Shown: positions 44,573-51,774 of the stretch, in pieces
How the letters are laid out: every line of letters starts with the position of its first letter
Numbering within the stretch: the first letter of the stretch is position 1
Source: Mycobacterium sp. GA-2829
Lineage (GTDB): Bacteria > Actinomycetota > Actinomycetes > Mycobacteriales > Mycobacteriaceae
Assembly: GCF_001499965.1 (NCBI RefSeq)
Contig: NZ_LQIT01000023.1
Coordinates: forward strand, 124,001-188,000
Direction: 5' to 3'
Length of the DNA: 64,000 nucleotides
The notes under the pieces: generated by a model
Told to the model about the DNA's origin: nothing
What the model saw: only the letters and a program-made list of their open reading frames with translations
The model's database searches: none
Made by a program: the position numbers and the translations under genes

Positions 44573-45376
44573 ATGAGCCGCACCGTCGGCGCCGAGCTCG
44601 AGATCGAGGTCACCGCGCCCACCACCCTGGAGTTCCAGATCGCGTTGGCCGCGCAGCCCGGCGCCGAGATCACCGAGACGCTGTCCTTCGCCCACGACGG
44701 TACTCCGGTCGAGGCGACGGAGTTGATCGGTGAGCACGGCACCCGCATCCACAAGTTCGACGCCGCCACCGGAATGGTGACCGCGTCCTACTCCGCGACC
44801 ATCACCGGCTTCGCCGAGCCGCCCGAGGTCCGCGAGATCGACCTGTCGACCTACCTGCGGCCCAGTCGATACGCCGAAGCGGACAAGTTCTTCGGTTTCG
44901 CCGCAACGGAATTCGGTGACATCGACGACCCGGCGGCGTTGCTGGAGCGGGTGTCATCGTGGGTGGGGTCGCGGCTGGACTACGTCCCCGGCTCGAGCGA
45001 CCCGATCGACGGCGCCGCCGACACGCTGCTGGCCGGCGCGGGGGTGTGCCGCGACTACGCCCACCTCGTGATCGCGCTGCTGCGGGCGGTCAACGTCCCG
45101 GCCCGGCTGGTGTCGGTCTACGCGCCCGGCTGCAGCCCGATGGACTTCCACGCCGTGGCAGAGGCGTTCGTCGACGGGCGGTGGCGGGTGGTCGATGCGA
45201 CGTGTCTGGCGCCGCGTCAGTCGCTGGTGCGCATCGCGACCGGTCGCGACGCCGCTGACACGGCGTTCCTGGACAACCACGACGGCGCGATCACGCTGAA
45301 GAACATGACCGTCACCGCGATCGTCGACGGCGATCTGCCGCGGGATTCGGTCAGCGAGCTGGTCACGCTGCGCTGA
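44573..45376 (+). CDS. Transglutaminase-like (bacterial N-terminal/core) protein
   Basis: This protein of about 267 residues has an N-terminal beta-domain (VGAELEIEVTAPTTLEFQIA) and a papain-like transglutaminase core with the triad Cys in AGVCRDYAHL, His in DFHAVAEAF and Asp in RVVDATCL. Such cytosolic proteins occur widely in actinobacteria, often beside circularly permuted ATP-grasp and alpha-E genes, none of which is here. Three in-frame starts exist: GTG 44528, ATG 44558 and ATG 44573. The last fits the usual family start best. Substrate unknown; a protease or peptide-transfer role is possible. Confidence 0.82.
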   Translation: MSRTVGAELEIEVTAPTTLEFQIALAAQPGAEITETLSFAHDGTPVEATELIGEHGTRIHKFDAATGMVTASYSATITGFAEPPEVREIDLSTYLRPSRYAEADKFFGFAATEFGDIDDPAALLERVSSWVGSRLDYVPGSSDPIDGAADTLLAGAGVCRDYAHLVIALLRAVNVPARLVSVYAPGCSPMDFHAVAEAFVDGRWRVVDATCLAPRQSLVRIATGRDAADTAFLDNHDGAITLKNMTVTAIVDGDLPRDSVSELVTLR

Positions 45377-45503
45377 CACGTTCGCCCGGTGCTTGCGATG
45401 AGCAAGACATCGGAGGCTTCTCGGTCCCGCGGGCTCGTTCCGCGTCGGCGCCGCTGCGGCGGTGTTACTGTCCGGCCATCGGGTGCGAGCAGAGGAGCCG
45501 AGA

Positions 45504-46064
45504 ATGTCGGCAACCGATCAAGATTGGGCACATCCCGCCGCGATGGCGATTCCTCGCGAGGGGTATCTCGAGCTCGAGCGCGGACGCTACGGTCCGGTCT
45601 TCCCCCGCACACCGGCCTGCTACGGATTCTCGATCATCGCGAAGGTCAAGGAGGGCCGCGAGGAGGCCGTCCGCGCCTACGGTAAGCAGATCGAGGAGGC
45701 CGTCGCGGGCAGTCCAGACGTCCTGGCTCCGTTGCGCCTGCACTATCTGCGCTGGGTGCTCTTCGACGTCGGGTCCGGGTTGCACTTCCAGTACCAGGGG
45801 ATTTTCGACACCGACTTCGACAAGTACACCGAGGACGCCGTCCAGCTGTTCAGCCAGACCGGGATCACCACGGTGTTCACCAATCTCGAGGGTTTCCCGG
45901 AGGACTGGAAGGAGAACCCGGAGGCCTTCGTGAAGTTCGTTCGCGAACACCACTATCCGAGCTTCCTCGAGTACGGCGAGTACCCGTTCGTCACCGCGGA
46001 CGAGATCAAGAAGGCGCTCCGGCTCAAGGCGGCCTTCTCCACCATGCTCGACCAGATGCAATGA
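45504..46064 (+). CDS. Unrecognised protein at the head of the DyP cassette
   Basis: This 186-residue soluble protein is rich in aromatic and charged residues. It includes a strand-helix-strand stretch (YGFSIIAKVKEGREEAVRAY, RLHYLRWVLFD, LHFQYQGIFDTDFDKY) that resembles a ferredoxin-like alpha/beta fold, as in dimeric alpha/beta barrels and DyP peroxidases. No known family signature was found. AGAGGAG lies 6 nt before the ATG and a TACTGT -10-like element is at 45466-45471. It overlaps the next gene by 4 nt (ATGA), so it is translationally coupled to an NTF2-like protein and then a DyP peroxidase. Confidence 0.75.
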   Translation: MSATDQDWAHPAAMAIPREGYLELERGRYGPVFPRTPACYGFSIIAKVKEGREEAVRAYGKQIEEAVAGSPDVLAPLRLHYLRWVLFDVGSGLHFQYQGIFDTDFDKYTEDAVQLFSQTGITTVFTNLEGFPEDWKENPEAFVKFVREHHYPSFLEYGEYPFVTADEIKKALRLKAAFSTMLDQMQ

Positions 46065-46489
46065 ACACCACCGTCGCAGACGAACCGGTCGACGTCGCCC
46101 GCCGGTACGTCGCAGCGTTCAACGGCGGGGACGTCGACGCGATGGCCGCCTGCTTCACCGATTCGGGCAGCATCCTCGACGGGATGGCACCCCACCTGTG
46201 GCAGGGTGCCACGGCACCGCGCGACTGGTACTCCGACGTCATGGCCGAGAGCGAACATCTCGGCGCAACAGGATATTTCGTTGAACTGGCCGCGCCCGCC
46301 CACAATGCTGTCACCGGGGACGACGCCTACGTCGTGCTCCCGGCGACCATGTCGTTCGACCTGCGCGGCCGCCGCATGGTGCAGACCGGCGCCTCGCTGA
46401 CCTTCGCGTTGCACCGCCGTGGTCCGTCATGGCTCATCGCGGGCTGGGCATGGACCAAGGGCGCGCCGGCCGAACCCGCAGTGACGTGA
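46061..46489 (+). CDS. SnoaL/NTF2-like fold protein
   Basis: This 142-residue cone-shaped alpha+beta barrel protein has VARRYVAAFNGGDVDAMAACF, DWYSDVMAES, and C-terminal strands ending WLIAGWAWTKG. NTF2-like proteins act as isomerases, hydrolases, cyclases or ligand-binding subunits, and the sequence does not tell which. It overlaps the upstream gene by 4 nt and precedes the DyP peroxidase by 10 nt. Confidence 0.83.
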   Translation: MNTTVADEPVDVARRYVAAFNGGDVDAMAACFTDSGSILDGMAPHLWQGATAPRDWYSDVMAESEHLGATGYFVELAAPAHNAVTGDDAYVVLPATMSFDLRGRRMVQTGASLTFALHRRGPSWLIAGWAWTKGAPAEPAVT

Positions 46490-46499
46490 AGGACGCCAC

Positions 46500-47819
46500 G
46501 TGCTCGAACTCGACGACATCCAGCACATCCTGCTGACCCGAACGCCCGCGCTGACCGGACGTTATGAGTTCCTGACCTTCGACGAGCCCTCCGCGGGCCG
46601 GGCGTGGTTGTCCGAGCTGATCGACACGACGCAGTCCGCCGCGCAGGCGCGCGAGACCATGGATCGTTCGAAGCGTTGGGTCACGCTGGCGTTCACCTGG
46701 ACCGGCCTGCGCGCGCTCGGCGTGTCCGACGAATCGCTGGCCACGTTCCCCGACGCCTTCCGCGAGGGGATGGCCGCGCGCGCCGACATCCTCGGCGACA
46801 CCGGCGAGAGCGCACCGGAACACTGGACCGATGGCCTGGCGACCCCGGACCTGCACGCCATCGCGATTCTGTTCGCCCGCGACGACGCCGAGTACCGGCG
46901 CTGCGTCGGCGAACACGACAAGCTGCTCGCACGCACGCCGGGGGTGCGGTCCATCTCGCACCTCGACCTCAACGCCACCCCACCGTTCAACTACGCGCAC
47001 GACCACTTCGGCTTTCGTGACCGGCTGTCGCAACCGGTGATGAAGGGATCCGGAGAGGAGCCGACGCCGGGCTCCGGTGCGCCGCTGGAGCCAGGGGAGT
47101 TCATCCTCGGCTACCCCGACGAGAACGGACCCGTCAGGGATCTTCCCCAGCCGGATGCATTGTCCCGCAACGGAAGTTATCTGGCCTACCGGCGGCTGCG
47201 CGAACACGTGGCCGTGTTCCGCGACTACCTGCGCGAACATGCGGACACTCCGGAGGGGCAGGAACTGCTCGCCGCGAAGTTCATGGGCCGCTGGCGCAGC
47301 GGCGCACCTTTGGTGCTCGCACCCAAAGCGGACGATCCGGACCTGGGAGCGGACCCACAGCGCAACAACGATTTCGACTATCAGAAGATGGATCCGTTCG
47401 GCTACGCCTGTCCGCTCGGGGCGCACGCGCGCAGGCTCAATCCGCGCGACACCGCGCATTACATGAACCGGCGGCGGATGATCCGGCGGGGCGCCACCTA
47501 TGGGCCCGCGCTGCCGGAGGGGGCGCCCGACGACGGCGTCGATCGGGGCATCGCGGCGTTCATCATCTGCGCCGACCTGGTCCGGCAGTTCGAGTTCGCT
47601 CAGAACGTATGGATTAACGACAAGACGTTCCACGAGCTCGGGAACGAACACGACCCGATCTGCGGAACGCAAGACGGCACACTGGAGTTCACCGTTCCGA
47701 AGCGGCCCATCCGCACGGTGCACAAGGGTCTGCCCGCCTTCACCACGCTGACCGGGGGCGGCTACTTCTTCCTACCCGGCATCGGCGGGTTGCGCCACCT
47801 CGCAAACCTGAGCGCCTGA
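46500..47819 (+). CDS. DyP-type haem peroxidase with an altered GXXDG motif
   Basis: This 439-residue dye-decolourising-type peroxidase has the distal motif region HFGFRDRLSQP (residues 169-179), GSYLAYRRLREHV, the proximal haem His in CPLGAHARRLNPRD, the conserved RRMIRRGATYG block and the final GGGYFFLPG. The GXXDG motif reads GFRDR: the catalytic Asp174 is kept but the terminal Gly is Arg175. No signal peptide is visible, so the enzyme is cytosolic or encapsulin-packed; no encapsulin gene is in the window. It sits in a four-gene cassette. The GTG at 46500 has AAGGA upstream. Confidence 0.87.
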   Translation: MLELDDIQHILLTRTPALTGRYEFLTFDEPSAGRAWLSELIDTTQSAAQARETMDRSKRWVTLAFTWTGLRALGVSDESLATFPDAFREGMAARADILGDTGESAPEHWTDGLATPDLHAIAILFARDDAEYRRCVGEHDKLLARTPGVRSISHLDLNATPPFNYAHDHFGFRDRLSQPVMKGSGEEPTPGSGAPLEPGEFILGYPDENGPVRDLPQPDALSRNGSYLAYRRLREHVAVFRDYLREHADTPEGQELLAAKFMGRWRSGAPLVLAPKADDPDLGADPQRNNDFDYQKMDPFGYACPLGAHARRLNPRDTAHYMNRRRMIRRGATYGPALPEGAPDDGVDRGIAAFIICADLVRQFEFAQNVWINDKTFHELGNEHDPICGTQDGTLEFTVPKRPIRTVHKGLPAFTTLTGGGYFFLPGIGGLRHLANLSA

Positions 47820-47828
47820 GAGACGACC

Positions 47829-48836
47829 ATGAGACCACCGGCACGCACTTACAACCAGAATCACGCCGCCCGGGCGCACGACGGGAAGCGGCGAATCAGC
47901 ATCTACTGGACGTGGAGCTATCCCTGGGAGGCGCAACGCGATCCGGCGGCCATGGAGAACCGGTTCTCGACCATGACCGAGGTGCGCAACGTGTTGTGGC
48001 CGGCCTACGAGACCCCCGAATACGACGCCGCGATGTTCCTGCAGGGCATCGCGGGCACCCTCGAACTCTTCCACCGATCCGCGCTGGCCTTCCAACAGGT
48101 CGCCGAAGCCGCCACCGGCCATCCCGTCGCGGTGTTCCAACGGGTCGACCAGGCCGGCTACTTCCTGCCCATCGACGAGCGCATCCTCGCCGACGCCGAC
48201 ACCCTCATGGTGTTCGGACTCGACCACTTGCTGTCCGACCAGCACGCCGGTGCGGACGAGATTGCCGCGTTGACCCGCTGGCTGGAGCGCGAGGGCACCT
48301 GCCTGCTCCTCGCCCCGCACCATGACGTCGGGTTCACCGAGGACTACGGCCAACGGCAGATGGAGTACGAACACCACGGTGACCGGCTCGTGCCGCGTCA
48401 GCAGCGCTTCGGCCAGTACACCCGGTCACTGATGGCGGCGCTCGGGGTGCCGGTGCGCAACGTCTGGGGCCTGCGCCCGGCTGTAGTGCCGGGCACCCGG
48501 GACATCGCGCCACTCAACGGTTCTCGTGACCTCGACACCACCGGACTGCTGACTGACGTCGCAACCTTGAACTTCCACCCGCACCTGCCGCACTACGAAC
48601 TGACCGCGCCGGAGAGCGACGAGCTGCGGGTGCTGGGCCGTCAGCGCGTCGACCCCGACCGTCCGCACCCGTTCACCGCGGCTGGGAACACCGAGTTCAA
48701 CGCGCTGATCTGGATGCCGCCGACCGGAGCGCGGGCGGGTCACATCGTGTTGATCGACTCCACCCACTTCACCACGCTGTTCGGCGGCACCGACAGTCTG
48801 CGACACCTTTGGCACAACCTCGCCACTATGACCTAG
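47829..48836 (+). CDS. Unrecognised protein downstream of the DyP peroxidase
   Basis: This 335-residue soluble protein has an N-terminal WTWSYPWEAQRDP segment, TLMVFGLDHLLSD and CLLLAPHHDVGFTEDYG. It has alternating hydrophobic strands like a Rossmann-type or ThuA/class I GATase-like fold, but no catalytic Cys nucleophile elbow. I cannot assign a family. It starts 9 nt after the DyP gene, so it is the last gene of the cassette. His and Asp residues around HHDVGF could bind metal. Its TAG shares a CTAG with the stop of the convergent hydrolase. Confidence 0.72.
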   Translation: MRPPARTYNQNHAARAHDGKRRISIYWTWSYPWEAQRDPAAMENRFSTMTEVRNVLWPAYETPEYDAAMFLQGIAGTLELFHRSALAFQQVAEAATGHPVAVFQRVDQAGYFLPIDERILADADTLMVFGLDHLLSDQHAGADEIAALTRWLEREGTCLLLAPHHDVGFTEDYGQRQMEYEHHGDRLVPRQQRFGQYTRSLMAALGVPVRNVWGLRPAVVPGTRDIAPLNGSRDLDTTGLLTDVATLNFHPHLPHYELTAPESDELRVLGRQRVDPDRPHPFTAAGNTEFNALIWMPPTGARAGHIVLIDSTHFTTLFGGTDSLRHLWHNLATMT

Positions 48837-50047
48837 CTGACGTGCAGCCAGTGCACCAACCGGTCGTAGATGTCGGGATGGTTGAGCAGGTCGAAGTGGT
48901 GCAGCCCGGTCATCACCAGACCGTTGTCTGGTTCGAACGGGATCCGGCGGTGGCGGCCCCGCCCGGATGCGCTCGCCGGCCGCACCAGGTGATCGCCGAA
49001 CACCATGCCGACCGGCCGGGGCGCCGCCGACGTCGCCACGAAGTGGTACGACGCATCGGGCAGGAACGGCACCTCGGCGCACCGGTCGCGCAGGAATTCG
49101 TCGGGATCGGCCGCGCCCCAATCGTCGTCGAGTAACGCGCCGAACCTCAGATCCTTGATCCCGTCGCTACGGAGGTTGAGAAACTGTGCAAGTGAACGGG
49201 TTTCGCGCAACTTCGCCAACGCCCACGACGCGGCGTTGACGCTCTTCTCCAGATCGGCGCCCAGGTGCGGCGAGCCGAGACAGACGACCTGCCGGACCCG
49301 TCGGGTCCAGTCGTCGCCGTTCTCGGCGCCGTAGTGGCAGGCGCTGCGCACCACCAGCCCACCCATCGAATGCCCGACGAGCGCGATGTCGGACACCGGC
49401 ACCGGCCACGCCTCGGTCAGCGCGACGAGCAGTTCGTCGAGCGCGTGCCCGTTGGTCGAGATGTGCAGCCCGGTGTTGTACCGGACGTCGACGGGGGTGA
49501 AGCCGAGATCGTCGCGCAGCCGCTCGCCGTAGGGCCGCGGGTCGGGGGTGGCGATCCGCGGCGGGCGGCGCCATGACGACTCGGTCTGGCACAGCCCGTG
49601 CACGAACACCACGATGCGGTTCGTCGCCTCGGGGAACGCCCGGGCCAGCGGCGCGGGCGCGAGATCGACCGCGTGGCCGTTGAGGCGCACCGCCATGGTG
49701 GTGGCCAACGCGTTGCCGCGGTCGGCGAGTTCATCGCCGTAGATGCCGTTGAGCGCAGCGATCGCCTCCGCGGCGCGGGGGAGCCGGTCGACGGGCATGT
49801 CGTCGTCGAACCGGTTGGCCGCCAATGCGCCGATCGCCTCGGGGATGCGCTGTCCCGCTGCGCCGACAGCGGTGTAGACGGTCTCGGCGATGGCGTCGTG
49901 GATCACCTGGACCGGCCGTGCTGCCGGGCCGACCGACGCGAACACCCGGCTAGCGATGCCCTTGTGCATCCCGCGGACGACGCCGTGCAGAACCGTGACA
50001 CCCTCACCGGCGACCTCGCCGAGAGCCCTGACCTCAGTGGCGCGCAT
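48833..50047 (-). CDS. Alpha/beta-hydrolase of the PGAP1/lipase-like type
   Basis: This protein of about 404 residues has VVFVHGLCQTESSWR as the oxyanion-hole strand, the nucleophile elbow ALVGHSMGGLVVRS and a C-terminal HHFDLLNHPDIY with the His. The first 130 residues are Ala/Val-rich and helical, with no clear membrane segment. Hydrolases of this form act on lipids or esters. The ATG at 50047 gives a 14-nt overlap with the upstream rhomboid-like gene; the GTG at 50080 is an alternative. The two genes are probably co-transcribed. Confidence 0.8.
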   Translation of the reverse strand: MRATEVRALGEVAGEGVTVLHGVVRGMHKGIASRVFASVGPAARPVQVIHDAIAETVYTAVGAAGQRIPEAIGALAANRFDDDMPVDRLPRAAEAIAALNGIYGDELADRGNALATTMAVRLNGHAVDLAPAPLARAFPEATNRIVVFVHGLCQTESSWRRPPRIATPDPRPYGERLRDDLGFTPVDVRYNTGLHISTNGHALDELLVALTEAWPVPVSDIALVGHSMGGLVVRSACHYGAENGDDWTRRVRQVVCLGSPHLGADLEKSVNAASWALAKLRETRSLAQFLNLRSDGIKDLRFGALLDDDWGAADPDEFLRDRCAEVPFLPDASYHFVATSAAPRPVGMVFGDHLVRPASASGRGRHRRIPFEPDNGLVMTGLHHFDLLNHPDIYDRLVHWLHVS

Positions 50048-50675
50048 ACCCCTGTGTACCCGGATACGGCCGCCGGTCACGTCCCGGAGCGATCGGGGTC
50101 AGCGCCAGCCCGGTCACGTAGGCGCTGAGGTGGCCGACCTCGGTGAACGTCGGCCGCGCGATCACGTTGGCGGTCAGCGCCGCGGCACCCGCCGCGCGCA
50201 GGACTCCGCGGTAGCGGCGGGGCAGGTACGCCGACAGCGTCCCCGCAACGCCGAGCAGGAAGTAGCTGACCCCCACGTCGCGGGCATCGGCCAGCTTCGG
50301 CGGGGCCTGTTCGGCTCGGATCGACCTGCGCAGATACCCCTGACCGAGATAGGTGCCGGTGACGTGCGCGGCGGTGCCGACCAGCAGCCACCGCGTGGTG
50401 CCGAGCCGCCGTTCGGCCGGGGCGAGCACGGTGACGAACGCAGGCACGTACGGCCACCACCTGCTGCCGTCGAGCCAGAACAGGCTTGCCGCCAGCACCC
50501 GCGTCGGTTCCTCCGACAGATGGTTGAGGTTGGTGGACTGGCTGCGCAGCAGCTGTGCGCGCTCCCGCCCCGCTTCACGCTGAATCCAGGTGGTGGCGGC
50601 CAGGACGGCCAGCCAGACGAACGTCGCCGGAGCGCCGGCCAGGCAGCGTCGAACCAGGTGCAGCGCGCGTGTCAC
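50034..50675 (-). CDS. Rhomboid-like mycobacterial membrane protein
   Basis: This 213-residue polytopic protein has about five to six hydrophobic segments. The YVPAFVTVLAPAERRLG and HVTGTYLGQGYLRRS segments resemble actinobacterial rhomboid-like (PF20401-type) proteins. The GxSx serine motif of active rhomboid proteases appears only in a weak form (GVSYFLLG), so activity is doubtful. It lies upstream of and overlaps the hydrolase gene. Function unknown. Confidence 0.65.
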   Translation of the reverse strand: MTRALHLVRRCLAGAPATFVWLAVLAATTWIQREAGRERAQLLRSQSTNLNHLSEEPTRVLAASLFWLDGSRWWPYVPAFVTVLAPAERRLGTTRWLLVGTAAHVTGTYLGQGYLRRSIRAEQAPPKLADARDVGVSYFLLGVAGTLSAYLPRRYRGVLRAAGAAALTANVIARPTFTEVGHLSAYVTGLALTPIAPGRDRRPYPGTQGYARH

Positions 50676-50691
50676 CTCGTGAATCTACCGG

Positions 50692-51648
50692 TCAGCCGGC
50701 TTGCAGCGTGACCTGCGGGCTCTGACCATAGGAGCCGTAGTACTGCTCCTCGAAGGCCGCCAGGTCGACGAAACCCCAGCGCGCCGCGATCGCGAACACC
50801 GTCGTCGATTCGGGGGCCTGGTCGAGCAGTTCGCGGTGGGCGCGGTCCAGTCGGATGCGCCGCAGGTGCTCGAGCGGGGCCACCCCGAGGTGCCGACGGA
50901 ACAGATAGGTCACACCGTCGGGGGTGAGCTCGACCGCCGCGGCGATGTCGGCGACGCCGATGTCGCCGTCGGCGTTCTCCTCCATGTAGCCGATCGCGCG
51001 GCGCAGGAAGTTGGGCACCAGCCGGCCGGGGTGTTCGGTGCCGGGAGTGCGGGTCATCGGGAAGATCTCGAGCACCCGCGTCGCCAGCATGCGGGCGGCC
51101 TTGCCGAGCACGATCGGGTTCGCCGTCACCGGGTCGGCGAGCAGCCGCTCGACGGACGTGAGGGTGTTGACCCACAATTCGGCGGCCGCGGTGCTGACGG
51201 GGTTGCCGGACATGAACCGCAGCGACGACGGTGCGACACCGGCCGACTGCGCCAGCACCCGCACCGGGATGGTCACCGTGTGGGATAACGCGTGGTCACA
51301 GTGGCAGCGGTAATGCGCGCCGGGGAAGTTGGACATGAACACGTCACCGCGCCGGTAGGACACCCCGTGGGCATCGCTGTTGGCGGTGACCGTGCCGGCC
51401 TGCAGCTCGGCGATGACCACGGCGCCGTAGTCCTCGACGTCGAACTGCAGCTGGGCGGGCAGCCGCACGTCATGGCATTCGAACGCCGACGTCTGACGCC
51501 GGTCCACGCTCAACGCGCGGGCCTTTGTGCGGGATTCCCTCATCCGCAGGCTGGCGCCGTATTCGGTTCGCAGCAGGTCGAAGGCCTCGCCGAGATCAGG
51601 AGTGGCCCACGACTCCCGGCGGACAGGGGGTGCCGCTGGTGCGTTCAC
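50692..51648 (-). CDS. AraC-family transcriptional regulator
   Basis: This 318-residue protein has an N-terminal cupin-like sensor (AraC_binding_2 type, with SYRRGDVFMSNFPGAHY) and a C-terminal double HTH (GDIGVADIAAAVELTPDGVTYLFRRHLG, RLDRAHRELLD, ARWGFVDLAAFEEQYY). AraC proteins of this kind often control aromatic or steroid catabolism. The GTG at 51648 follows AAGGGGGG at a proper spacing and was chosen over an in-frame start at 51720. It ends 17 nt from the rhomboid-like gene start and might regulate the hydrolase pair. The effector is unknown. Confidence 0.86.
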   Translation of the reverse strand: MNAPAAPPVRRESWATPDLGEAFDLLRTEYGASLRMRESRTKARALSVDRRQTSAFECHDVRLPAQLQFDVEDYGAVVIAELQAGTVTANSDAHGVSYRRGDVFMSNFPGAHYRCHCDHALSHTVTIPVRVLAQSAGVAPSSLRFMSGNPVSTAAAELWVNTLTSVERLLADPVTANPIVLGKAARMLATRVLEIFPMTRTPGTEHPGRLVPNFLRRAIGYMEENADGDIGVADIAAAVELTPDGVTYLFRRHLGVAPLEHLRRIRLDRAHRELLDQAPESTTVFAIAARWGFVDLAAFEEQYYGSYGQSPQVTLQAG

Positions 51649-51774
51649 CGGGCCCCCCTTCTCACGCGCCTTTCGACGGCGACCGACCACGGCGGGTCGG
51701 CCGCGCACAGGGACCACCATAACCTCACTAATGACGCGGACGCGAATATTTGCCGAACCTTGTTGAAACTGAAA

